The notes beneath the pieces were generated by a model. That model was given only the letters and a program-made list of their open reading frames with translations. It was not told the origin of the DNA and did no database searches. Made by a program: the position numbers and the translations under genes. From positions 3,968,001 to 4,032,000 of the forward strand of contig NW_024037074.1 in the NCBI RefSeq assembly GCF_015706575.1: 64,000 nt of DNA, written 5' to 3'. Below are positions 20,741-34,200 of the stretch, one piece after another. Every line of letters begins with the position of its first letter. Within the stretch, counting starts at the first letter, position 1. This DNA is from Patiria miniata (taxonomy: Eukaryota > Echinodermata > Asteroidea > Valvatida > Asterinidae).

Positions 20741-23700
20741 ACAATAATATATGTCGTTTTGATCGTCTAAAACGTCAAAGCCCAAACTGAATTCCACAAC
20801 GATCAATCTCGGATTGCATTTCTTCTTTAAAATAAAAGTTCAGTCGAGTGATTTCTGCGATCGTGCTCGAGTCAATTTAGGCCATGTCCACCTTATAACG
20901 CACCATTTAACAGGGCGCCGGTAATGTGGCGTTTCCCGATTATAGGGCCATGCGGAAAAAAAGTATGATTTGAACCGAAGATGATCGTAGCTGCTTGACA
21001 GGTGCGTGAAGCGAGGCATGTCGGAAAATTGATGAGATGGGAAATAAAGTATTTTGCACATGGGGTGATGCAAAGGTACATGCAAAGGTTGACTATTCCC
21101 AGACTTGGCAAGATGGAAAAACTATTACTGTAAGCTCGTTCAGAAATTAAGTTCATGTGTTAAAGGAACGACGTAGTACATTTCAATAGAATCATCGAAA
21201 TTATCATCGTCCTTTTTTCGATTAGAATTGAAAAAAATATCAATATTCATGACCAGAAACGTACGTTACCTCAGGTACGAAAACGTCATCTGCATGAAAG
21301 ATTTAAAAGTTGCCAAAACATGTTGCTATTTGTGGACTTCCAATTCTCCAATTTTTATGCTCTTTTCCTCTGATATGCAATATGTGGAGATGTTGATGCC
21401 AGTCTTCCCTACTGATATCAGGCCGTTTATGATCGGAAGCGGACGATACAAAGTAAGCAGCAACAGGCCGCTACTCGAGAGCACTGGGAAATGGACATTA
21501 TTTGACTTATGGGTGGAGAGATTGTCTAGACGCTGACCAAATCACGATTTGCATGCCCTCCACACTCTAAAAAAGAAGTGTCAAAACTTGCTGAGTAAAT
21601 GTGTTACGTACAAACATTGAGTACTTTCTTACCCAATTATAGGTTAAGTGACAATTTTGCCAGTACCCTTCAAAAGGGAAATTTGACCCTTTGATTGTTT
21701 AACCGAAAAAAATCAAATTGTAAACAACGTGTAAGAAAGCACATTTGACCTTGCAACGTACAACAAAACAGGCATGTGTGCTCTCAGATGGGTAAATATT
21801 ACCCCCTAACGAGTAAAGATTGCCCAAATCGACAGTAACATTCAAGATGGCGGTTAGTGGACTAACGAACGTGCTTCAAGAGTGGGATTCAAAATCGCCG
21901 ATACCTTTATTTAGAAGTAATCATTTACTCTTCAGGATGCAATGATTAATAAAATACGCCATTGAGAAAACGTGGGCAGTATGAGGTACTTACAGCATTG
22001 GATACTTGTGACAAAATAGGTCGATGATTGAATTGCAATGTCGCGATGTGTGTTGTGTGTATCGTACTTCATTAAAGCATTTTGAGGGCCGTGAACTGGA
22101 GGATTGTAAAAAAAGAAGGGTGGAAGCCGTGCAGAGGACTGTGAGCCCGTATATAGTGTGAAATGTTGATGAAATTAAGTGGCTCTATTTTGCAATGGAG
22201 CGTAGGCGTCCGTTTTCAAAATGGCGATGGGCTTCAGGCCTGCTTTTAGGGATGATCATCCGTGGATGGAATTTTCTCCCTAAAGTCATTGGTTAGCACA
22301 CCCCCCCCCCCAAGAAAAAAATAATAATAAAAACAATTGAACGGAATATGAAAGATGATGAAATAAGCTTTAATTTGATGTGTGTTTCAAGAGTGTTTTA
22401 AAATAATTTTCGGAAGTGCGCGCAATTATCACTGAGGTCTATGGCAGTATATTTACTGGTTTGGAACCTAACGGGGCGCTCTTCAATGCTTTACGACTGG
22501 ACGACATCCCACGCTAGGTGGCGCTTTTTGTGGCGGAATATCTGCGTGAAAAAAATTACTAAATTTTCAACTGACGAGGGAATCTTTAGACGAGTTTAAT
22601 TTGAGGGTTTATTTGCCGCCTGCAGCTCTTAATGTCAGCTGCAAAAAGTTATTATTATTATTTTTTTCATACGTTGAAAACTTTCTGACGGTAATCGTTT
22701 TATCCACCGGACCCGCCGACGACCCATCAACCATCTTGAAATCCCCACACGACATCTCAGATCAAAGCCACCAACTTGTCATTATTCGCGCAGGGACATC
22801 CGCAATTAATTTTCTCTCCTATCCCACCGGCAACATTCAGATGCCGAGGCCTTCTTCCAATTTTCTAGTCCGGCCGACAAATTTTCCAAGGTTTCAGACA
22901 ATTTGCATCGTCCCCGTCGGCCGAATCTGTTGCACCAGTTTTTAGGACCGAAAGAGGAGAGATAGACGTGGGTCGCGAAGCAATCGCTGGGCCGATCAAC
23001 TTCTCTTTGTAAGCTCCCCGATTTTCCGAGAAGGGGCGCCCCAAAATGCTACCGGCAAGATATTAACGAGATTATCATGCCACCTCCACCCCCCTGACAC
23101 ATGCCGTGATAGTCACCACGCCCTGGGGTTTGTCTTTCAATATTTGACCCAGATATATCTCTGTGATAAAGATTTGTCAACCCCGTTCTCCGTAATCTGT
23201 CGGACCGAAAAGAGGGAGAAATTGACAGGGTTAAATTTTTGCAATTTATACCCTCTCTCTTTTCATAAATAGACGGGAATGGAGATTTGAAAGAAAATCA
23301 AGTTTTAATCAAGAAAGTTTCTAAATTTTTTTCAATATGTAAGAGTAGGCTGCAGCATTGCTCTTTGCGCAACAACTGCAAAATGATGTACTGATGATAG
23401 CTGCACCTTTCGGTGACCGCAGTTTACTGAACCCGAAACTAAAATCATCAAAATATGTGAAAGATATCAGTTCCTTGGTGAATTAAGAAAGGGAAAATCT
23501 AAGTTTATGTTTCATTATTTCTTGCAAAAAAGGTTATTTACCACATAACATTGTGTTCACATGCTTTTCTCACCTGTGCAAAAAAACGGCTGACGATACA
23601 CCGCGACCGAAATGATCGAGATGGCGTCTGAATTCCAGATGAATCTAAGGGGGTCATTGTTCACCAACAGAGAGGCGTGTTTTACAAAAATAAAAAATCA

Positions 23701-24285
23701 CTTTTCAGCGGGAAGAAATATTAAAACTGATCAGGAAAAAATGAATCTGTACGCTAGTGGTGAAAGGCGATACGTATTTACCTCTCCGATAAATTAAATG
23801 CCCCGGGCTAGTGACAGGTTCTCCCTGGGCAGTTCCATCCGGCAATCATTTTCTCAGCGACTGCTCAAAATATCATGTCAGACGCGCGTGCTTGATGTAG
23901 AGACGCTCAATGCTATACCGGTTTTTGTTCTCTTCTAACGAAATGCCGGCTATGGGTTTGGTAGGGTATTTTGAAGGCAGCGTACTGGTCGCGAGGGGAT
24001 TTTTTTGTCAGTTTTTAACTTGGCGCTCGTATTGGTCACGTTCGCGCTCAACAAGGTGGAATTTTTTTACTAGATCTGGGCAGAAATAAAGTAGTACAAG
24101 TCATTCTTTCCAAAAGCAAAGACCCTGTATCAAAACTGTATACCTATTTTGTCACGATGAAAACGTATTTTAATACGTTGAGATTTAAGCAACTCAGAAT
24201 AAAGATCCTTTTTGCTTGTAATCGACTAATTTGCATAAGAAATTTTTCACAAAAAGCAGACGAGTATCTAAAAAGTAATCTTCGT
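20741..24285. other. Intergenic; possible MITE end; CpG-rich block
   Basis: CACACTCTAAAAA near 21,560 resembles the end of the MITE at 11,541, but I could not place a matching right end. A C run lies at 22,301-22,311 and a CTCF-like CTAGGTGGCGCT at about 22,514. Bases 22,690-23,060 are relatively GC-rich. A motif GGACCGAAA(A)GAGG-GAGA occurs near 22,946 and again near 23,202. No gene recognised. Confidence 0.4.
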
Positions 24286-24369
24286 GGGGGGGGGGGGGGG
24301 TGGCGTAGTGGTTAGGGTTTGTTACTCATAATCAGATGGTCAGGGGTTTGAATCCAACTGCTTGCCAAG
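24286..24369 (+). mobile_element. tRNA-Met(CAT)-like SINE head next to a G run
   Basis: Directly after a 15-base G run (24,286-24,300) comes A box TGGCGTAGTGG (24,301-24,311), an anticodon-loop-like CTCATAA (24,325-24,331) and B box GGTTTGAATCC (24,345-24,355). The acceptor and T stems do not pair properly, so this is a tRNA-derived SINE promoter or tRNA pseudogene rather than a functional tRNA. Confidence 0.65.
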
Positions 24370-24869
24370 TCGTCAGACGAATTCGGCCCAAATCCGTATT
24401 TTTTTTCCCCGGGCGAAATTGGTTAAGTAAACATCAACAAACTTTTTGGCGAAATTTTTTTGGGGTCAAAATCTGTTTAAATCAATGAAATCATGACAAT
24501 CAATGCAGGGAAAATTCACCTGAATCGTAATTTGAGTTTTCACGAAGAGACAAATTCTAACTTTATCACGTTGTTCTGTGGGGCAAAAGCAACGCGCGTA
24601 TAGGCGTTTGAGTTTTCACGAAGAGACAAATATTTATTGAGATTTATTACTCCGCAATGTATTGCTCTATTATTCTGTAATAGGTACAGTTTCGAAGTTT
24701 CAGATCTCAGCTTACTATCCGTATAAAAAAAATGTCAACATGTGCTCTAAAAATAGGCGAAATCTCTATTTCCAAAGGTAACCAACTTAAAACCCGATTT
24801 TCTCAGAGCCACCGTTCAACACCCCTGACCAATTAATTCGTCCCTTCGTGAAAACGCTGACGATATAAT
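24370..24869. other. Likely SINE body and AT-rich DNA
   Basis: The segment after the tRNA-like head may be SINE body. TGAGTTTTCACGAAGAGACA appears twice, near 24,533 and 24,608, as a 75-base-spaced direct repeat. No gene seen. Confidence 0.4.
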
Positions 24870-25060
24870 GTGTATGGGCAAGCCATTTCTCCCTACTTGC
24901 CTCTCTCCACCCGGGAGTAAAAATGGGTACCGGCATTTAGCTTGGGTGTAACCTGCGATGAACTGGATCCCACCCAAGGGGAGTAGAAATATTCTTGGTC
25001 GTTTCATGCTACTGACACCGGAGATAAACGCCGGCCTGATGGGCCACATTGGTTCGTAGC
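24870..25060 (-). repeat. SINE-like repeat family 3, copy 2
   Basis: Reverse-oriented relative of 20,157-20,360, sharing CTTGCCTCTCTCCACCC, the ACCTGCGATG block, GGGGAGTAGAAATATT and CCGGAGATAAA. Confidence 0.6.
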
Positions 25061-27390
25061 AGACTTGTACACTAGCGTACAGCCCCAGCCTAGGTACACT
25101 GTAGACATGGTTTTATAACATAATAATCAAGAATAATTGAAAATAATTAAGTTAAATATATTGCATGATGCCACGTTTACGTAGGACTGTTTCGTCAAAA
25201 TTACGAAGACTGTTGCAACTGAACAATCACTCGCTGTTGCATTTTACAAAATTAAGTCCAATGCAAAAGCAGCTTTATAAGTAGACAGTTAAGATACCGA
25301 ACGGTACCTCACATTTTCGTTGTATTTGTCTGCTTCATCAAAACGCAATGTTTCAATTTGGTGAGCAACACGAAAAGCTGACCCACCCGATTTCTGCCAA
25401 GTTTGAGACACCAATTGAGATACAGTGGAAGTGAGTTTTTGTTAACATGGGGTGGGGGCGGACAAGCACATACGTATTCTTATACATATGCACATTTACA
25501 CCTTTAATGTGCGATTTCAGTGAAAAGGGTGGTGCACAAGAAAAAAAAAGCAAGCGTCTTTTGGGGAAAAATACAATGTAACTTTGGGTAAATTGGGCTA
25601 CTATCTATACGCAATGGGATCAAATAGTGGAGGGGGGGGGGACGCCATTGACGTCCCCCGCCCTAACATTAAGGGCACTGCCCCTCATCCCCGGCCCAGG
25701 GATCGCCGCCTCGCCACGATACCTGTGGACTGCATGCCAGATGAAGTGAAAATACTCCCGCAAGTTTTCTCCGAGTCAACTTGAAGTTCATCGACCGTAG
25801 GATAAGTTGGCAAAACAGGCAGACTTGATAAAAGTCTACAAGGAGGGTCACCGTGCTACGTATGGCTAACTTATTATCTTAAAAGTGGGGAAAATAATGG
25901 AAAGTACTTTGAATTGATAAAAAAAACTATAAAGGCATTGTGTTTTTTTTCTATTATGAGATGAGGTTTGACGACTTCAAAAGAATGGTCCAGAAAAATG
26001 TAGAAACAATATAAGCATCGTTTACAAAAAGTCGGGCATCGGTTCTCGTCCGTGTTGTTGCTGGTTCCAATTCGAAGAGCCCTGAAGCTATGCTAGAACA
26101 TGCGAGAACACTATTCGTGATTAGGACACGTGCGCATAAGAACCGCGCGAAACCAAGTCGGGCCTGGATTACCCCAGTGACCGCTTTTTGCTTCTCATCT
26201 CAATGATACCACTATCAGAGGGCAGGTTTTGAATTTGTTTGTTTCATGACAGGCTTTTTATTCAGATTTGGTCTGGATGAGAGGCATGTTCTACGATTTC
26301 GACCCAATCAAGTTGCCCACACTCCTGACAAGAAGGTAATTCGGTCGAGGAGAACTTTTATAGAATTAACGCCTACTCGACCGCCCCTTAGGGAGTCGCA
26401 AACATCTCGCAAATAACGCTCATGTCATTCAGCAGGCCATTCTACTTTTTCCCCTTTTACACAAGAACCAATGCAGGTGATTTGTTTTTCACGTGAACAC
26501 TGGACATTCAGATTGTGCGTCCCCACATACTAGGGGCGTACATCAAGGGGGGGGGGGAGAGAGGGGGTTATATCCCTCCAAACTTTGACCGGTGATGGGC
26601 CATTGGATCATCCCCCACTTTTTCTTGGTGAGAAACACCAAAATGCGGCTTTTAAGGTATTTTTTGAACTTCCCAACAACTAAAATGTATTTAATAACAC
26701 TGGAAATGGAGAAAAAAAGTACAAAAGCAGTAACTGTGCCGTTTGGATGTTAGGTCAAGGCGCGTATAAGCGCCCAGGCTTTGAGACCTTTTTGGTATAA
26801 AGCGCTACGTAAGCACCACATTAGTACTACATAAGATGTACATCTGTATCATGAACAGCGCCCCCTAGTTTAATGTTGTGTCCAACCCCCCTTCCCGTTT
26901 GAAATTTCCTTGGCCGGGCAATTTTTTGTTTCTGGTCATCCCTCTCCCACCCCCGGCTGTAATTGTATTGTCACTTTCGCCGGCTGTCTAATGACTTTGA
27001 GGATTCTCTGTCGGTCTCTTTTTTTCCATGACTAGTTCTCCGAGAACAGGGGTGCCAACGTCGAAAGGTACACGCTTCAGTTCCACAGCTTTCACCGATA
27101 AAAACTTAAGCTCGATTTTGTCAGTGTACTACTGCTTTAAGAGTTCTACACTTGACAGAAAGCATCCCCTTGAAATCACTGTAAGCAATTATTTTAAATT
27201 GATACATATTGCGGTCTCATACGCAGCAACCTTTTCTCCCGTCAAATGCTAACATATTTTGAGAAGCCTACAGCTATAGTATTTATTATCTGAAACATAG
27301 GTAGATCAGTTCTGTTTTTATATAAAATGGTGGGACAGATAGAGGAGATATTTGGGGGAATTGTGCTTTGATGATACAAGCATGTTTTAA
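25061..27390. other. Intergenic; two G-tract sites, a CTCF-like core
   Basis: G runs lie at 25,632-25,641 and 26,547-26,557, the latter after TAGGGGCGTACATCAA. The minus strand at 26,860-26,872 reads CTAGGGGGCGCTG, a CTCF-like core. Nothing coding recognised. Confidence 0.45.
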
Positions 27391-27562
27391 GAAAGATATT
27401 GGGCTATAGGGCCATCACAGATTTGTCCTTTGAAAAAATATAGGTAGAATAACAAGCATTGTTTTTTTCACAATTTCAAAATGGCTGCCATTGCTTGTTA
27501 TTCTACCTGTATATATTTTTTCAAAGGACTAATCTGCAATGGCCCGTAGCCAAATATCTTTC
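27391..27562. mobile_element. Hairpin MITE with about 70-base arms
   Basis: The left arm (27,391-27,459) begins GAAAGATATTGGGCTATAGG. The right arm (27,492-27,562) is its inverse, ending GGCCCGTAGCCAAATATCTT then TC. The inner arm ends read ATAGGTAGAATAACAAGCA and TGCTTGTTATTCTACC. The loop is about 32 bases. No coding capacity. Confidence 0.85.
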
Positions 27563-29111
27563 CCATGACATACCCTGACTGGCTGCCAAATGGCATGCTT
27601 GAATCATCAAAGGCGCAATCCCATCACCTATCTACCGTACTATAATTACAAACGAATTAACCATACTTTTACGTTTAAAGATTGCAAGAAAAGAAAAAAA
27701 AGAAAGAAGAAACTTCAAAGAAGCTCATGTTCCCTAAGATATTTCAATTCGATCAAAGACCTGAACCTCAAATGACGTCATGAAATATAAATGGCATAGG
27801 GTACCCACTGACTTACCTTACCTATGTCTGTACTTGGTCTTTTGTTATTGTAAACTAAGGACTTTGTGTGGGTTAAACGCTTTGACTTGAATCGGGAGAT
27901 GGAAAAAACACTTTATGGACAAAAAAACAGCTGCGTCCCTAGGGAGACAGCGGGAGAACTAGCAGCCGAAATGTGATGCCCGTGAAAACACCTTTTTGTG
28001 GGGTCTGAGATTTGAAGAATTGACATTAAATACAAAAACGGAGAACAAAACTCCAATGAATCAGCTGGGGTGAAAGCTGAGTGTCACTCACTGGACTGGA
28101 TGCACTGGAAACAAAACAGGTTACCAAAGCAAAGCCCGGGCTGGCCCAAGGATTGCTTTCGAACCCCGGGCACCATTCAGTAACGGTTTTGAAAAGGAAG
28201 CAATTTTGCTGGGCGTTCAGATCAAGTAAACAATTTTGTCTGTCATTGAAAACACCTTTTGAAAGTAACTGATCAAAGAAAGAAAAAAGAAAGAAAAAAA
28301 ATCACACGCCTGAATACTTTGAAAGGGAAGTTTAAATACACGGGAACAAAAGCTCAGTAATAAAACCCGAACTACCGCATCTACACAGTGAAGTCCTATT
28401 AAATGGATACATTTTCTTCCAGTTTGGACCGATTCCGTCCGTATTTAGCAACTCTTAGAGATGGGTAGGAGTATCAGGTGTCGCTCTTTTTCCGCCCAAA
28501 GTAAATGTTTTCAGATCCAAATAAAAAGGGGAAAAGATCCATGCAGAAATTCAGGGCTGGAGCGGCACCCACTCTGCGTGGCCTGGGTCGAGTCCCTGCG
28601 TAGAAAGAGGTTTAGGATTACGTTTCTTCTTGCCTGTCTTCCCCCCCCCCCCTGTACTTGAAGTCCTTGGGCGCAGTTGAAGCCCTATTGATCACACAGG
28701 TGTTGGTTACCTCCAGAAAAGCCTACAGGCACGACTAGAAAAGGTAAAACGGTGATTTCTTTTTTCTCGAATGCTCTAAATTTTTCTGGAGCACTTTTGA
28801 AATATTTGCCAAAAGGGGTAACCTGGTTGTTACTTATTCTTTTCCTAAAAGCGCTGGCGATGTTATTTGATATCGATGAATTTACTCCATGTCGATGAGT
28901 AAATTTTGTTAAAAATAGACTGCAAAATAACGCGTGCCATCTCCATTGACGGATATGTGAGAGCGATCTATTTTTTCGACGTGCGTGTTTCCAAAGGAGA
29001 CCATTACTGCCAGCGAGAGGCACTGTGAAATTGCGTTTTGAAAAAGGACTCTAACCAGTTTCTTGAAAAGTACTTTTCTTCTGTATCGTCGCATAAGAAT
29101 CCAAACGGTAG
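27563..29111. other. Intergenic; A-rich microsatellite and C run
   Basis: An A/G microsatellite lies at about 28,274-28,304 and a C run at 28,641-28,652. GGTCGAGTCCC near 28,588 resembles a B box, but no A box is placed correctly. No gene recognised. Confidence 0.45.
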
Positions 29112-29712
29112 TTAAAGGGTCCATGCGATGAATGTTTCTGAGGAACACATTTTGTGCAACTTTCTACCCCTCTTAAATGTATGAAAACTATTTGACATCC
29201 CTTTTTTGGTTAATTTTATTAAAACTGCATTTTCTTTAAACTTTTGAAATGTCCATGGTTTTCCGGACAACTGAGGACGCTGTTTTGTGTGATGTCATTC
29301 CAGGAACACAATGTTCAGTTCAGGGGTTTTCTGATCAAATTGTGAACCAAAAATTTGCACTTTGAAAACATGTGTGAGAAAACGTTGCTCAGTGGCTTAC
29401 TGCCATGTACTTTCACACCAACGAATGCCCAAAGAAAAGAACACTAACGACTACACCAAAATATCCAAAATTCTAGCACTTTTTTTGCTGAAATATAGCT
29501 GTAACATTGAGGTTTCTGCCTGGACTGACACCACAGTTTTGCTCATGAATATGGACAGTTGCACTAGTTCATCGACATTTGCACTAGTTCACCATAAAGG
29601 CACCAAAATACCCTTTAAAATGGCAAAACAATAAAATTAAAATACGGTTAAATGGGACGCAATGTTCATTTCCAAGGATCGCATACAAAAAGACATTGCA
29701 TATGCCTTTTAA
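29112..29712 (+). mobile_element. TTAA-bounded MITE, family T2, copy 1
   Basis: Begins TTAAAGGGTCCATGCGATG and ends GCATATGCCTTTTAA, so TTAA lies at both ends. The body aligns with 52,826-53,380 in the same orientation: TTTTGTGCAA, TATTTGACAT, CCTTTTTTGGTT, AAATTGTGAACC, GGCTTACTGC, AAATGGCAAAACA. TTAA target duplication is the hallmark of piggyBac-type transposition. No transposase ORF is present. Confidence 0.75.
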
Positions 29713-30821
29713 GCCTATGAGTAGAAATGTACGCAGCCTATTTTCGCATCCAGAATGCCCATTAATTCATCCGAATATTTAGCATTTTTAGTAGTACGAG
29801 CATCTTTTGGCACATTGTCTCGCAAATAGACGTTCACAATCAACTCTTGTACACTTTTACTTCTCTTCTTGTCTTCCCCGCTTGTGCATGATCGACGGAA
29901 CAGAATTGGTGAGGTCGATTTTTATTGTCAAGTTAGAAGTATTGTTTTTGTAACCTATTGTGTAAATTGCATTACCGTACTTCCTTTTGCTGTCAAAAGA
30001 GAAGTTTAGTGCAAAAGTTGATTCAGCTACACCTAAAACAAAAGACATGGGGGGATACACCGCAGACAATGTCTTCTTTTTAATGATTTTTTCCCCTTTC
30101 AGGTCAACTTACACGCTTTATTTGCAGAATGTCATTCGCCTTCCCCAATTAGTTGAGGTTCGTGTCCCAGAAGTCTAATATCTACAGGTGTGGCAATATT
30201 TAACTGACCCCATTCCTCCGCTGCGGTGGGAGGTACGCCAAGATAGGCGAAGATATACGCTACATACGTACACGCAAAGTATCGCGATGAGGGTTGCCGT
30301 TTATTTGCGAGCGGGGTCTATATTTGAACTTGGAACTCAGCTGAAGACGTCCTTGATGATGATAAGAACAACTTCAGTTTTCATCTGGAAGTGAAAGTTC
30401 CGGATCTGTTACACACTAACCCATTCGGGGTTATTTTGGTCTTAAATGGAGTTATTTGATATCGAAGCTCGCTTTGAATCTTCCTCTTTTTAGGTTAGAT
30501 TTCAGTAAAATGTTGACGCATGTGGTTCAAGTTGTTTTCTCTCTGCCCCGGATTGATAAACTCGCAGGCGAAGCTGTAATTGTTTTTTTTTGGCCGAGGT
30601 CTAATTTGATTAGGCATATAGCGGTCGTCAGACTTGAGGGGTGAGTTTCCATTCGGCGCCTTCTTCATTGGTGGAAACTTTAAGTGAGCACAGCGGGTAA
30701 CGAGGTTATACCGACCTGCAGTTTGGTATTTTGACATAGTTTTCGATTCAACATTGAAACGCAGACAGTTCCCAAAGCAACTTTGTGTTAAAAAGCAGCC
30801 ATTGCGGTGGAACGGGAGAGT
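29713..30821. other. Intergenic, no feature recognised
   Basis: AT-rich, with short ORFs on both strands (for example 30,495-30,848 minus) lacking recognisable domains. Confidence 0.45.
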
Positions 30822-31240
30822 TTTGAGACGTTTGCTGGCAGCAAACATATCTTTCCTTTCTAACTTTTTGCGTCATGTTTAAGTTAATGTAAAAAAGGTA
30901 AAGGTCTCATAGCCATTACTGACCGTAGGGGCAGTGGGTTAATAGAGGTCCACTGTTTCATGAGAGCGGCATTTGAGTGGCGGTGCTCATCTCCTCTCCC
31001 CGTCTTACCTTCCCTAAACGAACCAGGTACCCAATTTTTGTTTCACTGTTGGGTTGGCAGAGAGGGTTTTCCAGGTTTTGGTCCGATTGGGATTCGAACC
31101 GCCAACCTTCCACTCCGTAGCCCGACGCTCTCACCACTCTGCTACGAGGCCACTACGAAGCTCATGTGCGCATGTTCAAAACGATCCAAACAATAGAAAA
31201 GGACCAGTGTGCTTGCAGTCACCAAGCGTCTCAAAAGTCT
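30822..31240. mobile_element. Hairpin family B element split by a SINE
   Basis: The left arm (30,822-30,890, GAGTTTTGAGACGTTTGCTG, ending GTTAATGT) and the right arm (31,164-31,240, ATGTGCGCATGTTCAAAACG, on to CACCAAGCGTCTCAAAAG) match the two halves of the contiguous element at 5703-5850. The gap between them is exactly filled by a tRNA-derived SINE. Confidence 0.7.
30891..31163 (-). mobile_element. tRNA-derived SINE, family 2 (Arg-ACG-like head)
   Basis: On the minus strand: A box TAGCAGAGTGG (31,144-31,134), an anticodon-loop-like CTACGGA, and a perfect B box GGTTCGAATCC (31,100-31,090). The body then runs to 30,891 and ends in CCTTTACC and a T run. It sits in the centre of a family B hairpin. 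ATGT occurs at both junctions (30,887-30,890 and 31,164-31,167), consistent with a short target duplication. Confidence 0.8.
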
Positions 31241-34200
31241 CTCATCGGAACGTTGATTCTAACCAACTTTTTTTGACAGAGATTATTAAAGATGGTCATT
31301 TACAAATAGTTTAAATCTAACTTTCAATAGTTAAAATAGGGAAAGAATATTTGGGCATTTAAAGAATTTCTCTCAACGTCGAGAATCGTAAGCGATCTGA
31401 AAACAACCAAAGTACGGCAATGATGACCTGACAATTAGCAATCTAAATTGTCAACATTGACAAATAATTCAAAAAAGAGTTATAGATCCCTTTCAGCTTT
31501 GAAGTCAATTAAGCCGGTATCAGAGTGTCCGGTCGATCGCGCACGATATTTACACAGTAAACGCCTCCCGTTTTAATTTTGGCGTTTTAATTAAGTTTGC
31601 AAAAGCAAACAGCGTTCAGTTGAGCAATCAATATTTTTGTTTCAACCTGTTGAATCATTCCGCGGTAAAAAAAAAAAAAAATCCCGTCACCCGACTTGCA
31701 GTTCGATCGTTAACGAGACGGGGAGGTATCGCGCATAGTTTGATCCAGTTTTCCCCCACTTTTCCGGTCGGCAAATGAATTCAACCCATTTGCTCCATTA
31801 ATGCATCGAGCACTAATAGTGCCATCCGGCGAGGTCTCTTTTGAGCTCAAAAGACATCCCTTTGTCTCCACCTACAAACCCGCGCATGTACAACAAAATA
31901 ATAACCTTAATGTCTTTAAGCGCCGGTCTTTCCTGAAGCAGCACGCGTCACCCTTTTCGTTAAGAACGTCGGACCACTGAGTGCAGCTAAATAAAACCCC
32001 AGAACACCAAGGATTCTAAAAAATGTTTTCTTGCTAAGAAGCTTCTCTGCCTGAGCTAGGCGCCCTGGATTTTCCCCCGCCGGAGGACTTTGGTTTCAAT
32101 CTCAATTTACCATCGATCCGCTTATGATGCCAAAAAAGAAGAAGAAAAATTGCGCATTTGTCAGTCAGTTTTTAGTCCAACACGGTGGCATCCGGGCCAG
32201 CGGGTCTGCAGACGACATTAATGCCGACCACCAACGGGCCCAATCTGCGACTTTGCCCCGCTGCTGCTGTGACGATACCCCTCCTCCGCATTTTCTTCTT
32301 TTCCTTCTCTATTGCAGACGACTCGTTTCTGTAATCAACGCGAGTTTTTGTCGTTGCCCTTGCTGCCGTAGGGTCTCTCCGGCGCTAGATGCTTCAGTGA
32401 ATGTGTCGGGGGGAATCATATCTCGGGTGATATATCCCCCCATACCCTCGCCAAGATGCCGAATATCGTCAAGCTTGCTTAGCAACTCATGTACCATGCA
32501 ACATCCAATTTACCAACATCGTAACTAGAAATGTTTCATTATTAGACATGGATTTTGCATCACGGTTGTAAATGCATTACTGCTCTGGGTGACATTTACA
32601 TTCTATTTCTTATTTTTATTATTTTTTCGATGCATGTTTCCCTCCAACCTATGGTCTGTCCTGTTTTCAAGTGGAATGTCAATTTCGACCTCCATTTTTC
32701 CTGAGTACTTACCCTTTTCTTTTTATATCTCTTGTAGTCCTTTACCAGTGAGTGGCCTTGTTCAGGGCGCATTATGCACAAAACAGTTCGCCAATCTGAA
32801 CTGAATATTGATACCTTTTTCATATACTATAGACACGAAGATGCTCATACGACTTATAAGAACAGTTTCGGAACAATTCACGATCTTTTAAAAATATGAT
32901 AACATACTAGAAGAACATAAAAAAACACATATAAGCATGCCAAATCGAAAAACCCAAACAATAAGATGCTTTATTGCAAGTTTCAAAAGGTTCACAATTA
33001 TGTCTTTTGAAATCATATTGAAGTCAGCTCTCGATTTTTGAGGGACAGACTGTGTAATTAACTCCTGATATATTTTTTCTTGTAAAACTAGACAGAACAA
33101 CCAAAAGCTGTCAATACCCTCGTGTGTCTCAGCGTCAGCGAGATGATTAACGAAGAAAACCAGAACATGCCGTGCTGTGTCTTATTGATTTCCAAATGCA
33201 GTCTGGCCGACTGCTGTCCGGCGTAATTGGTGGAAAAAAAACCCTTTACTTTACTCGGCCGTGCGTGGACGACAAGCAACAGACACACGTAACGATCATA
33301 ATGCGACCTAGATATGGGGCGCTGGGCCCGATCACTAATCCAGAGCTCAAACAAATCTATCATTTTCCACGTTACACAGTGGCGGAGTTTCTGATAGATC
33401 CGTGCCGGAGAAGACAGAAAAACCTGAAACCTAAAAGAAACTGGGTTATCTTGGCAGGGCGCTATAAGACCAACAAATCCGGCCATCTTGGGGAACCGAC
33501 AAGTTGTAATCCGCTAAAGCTTCCGTGCGTAATTAGGGACTTGTTCGCCAAATACAGATGCCGTAGGAGACACTGTTTGTGTTTCGGTTACTGTGATTGA
33601 TTTGAAGTTCTCACATTTTCGGCAGGAAAAAAAACCCCAACACATGCTATATCCTTCAGTGAAAGCATATTGGATATTAGAGCTGGGGGCTCTTTTCATT
33701 ATCGATGTTACAGGTGCCATGTGCTACGCGACTCTCCCGTGGTGTCATGCATGCCCACGTAAATCCATATAGATTACAAGATAAGCAATTACAAGATCTC
33801 ACCTGTTTTATGCCCCTAGTTTGTCATCTTTTAGTTGAAACTGTCAAACTTTTCGACTGAAATGTTGAACACTTCTTAGTTGAAAAGTATAAAGCTTGAT
33901 AATAAATCTACTTGGGCCTCAATGGCCGCGTGCCGTGTCTCGACTCGTGATTATGTATAGTACGTTCAAAGGCCAAATTAGAGGCACATGGTAATGGGGC
34001 TTTTAAGCAAACACACATTACTCATGTAACAGCAACAACTTTGAACATTAATACTAACATTAATATATTTTATGAAGTGACTGTTTCTGCTTTCGGGGCC
34101 TGATCCATCCGGGAAAACGCCAGAACACAGTTACCATCGGCAGAGGAACCGGAAGCAGAACCACTTCCCTAAAGGAATGCTATTTCAATCGAGAAGGAAC

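Noticed and set aside
24301..24369. Functional tRNA-Met gene
   Set aside because: A and B boxes are present, but acceptor and T stems do not pair.
28540..28610. tRNA-like unit with a B-box-like GGTCGAGTCCC
   Set aside because: No A box at the right distance; left as chance or a decayed SINE.
31080..31152. Functional tRNA-Arg gene
   Set aside because: Boxes are good, but the segment continues into a SINE body and the stems are imperfect.
33172..33600. 142-codon plus-strand ORF, Cys-rich at the C-terminus
   Set aside because: Overlaps a similar-length minus ORF and lacks any domain; considered a zinc-finger fragment, but the Cys/His spacing does not fit.
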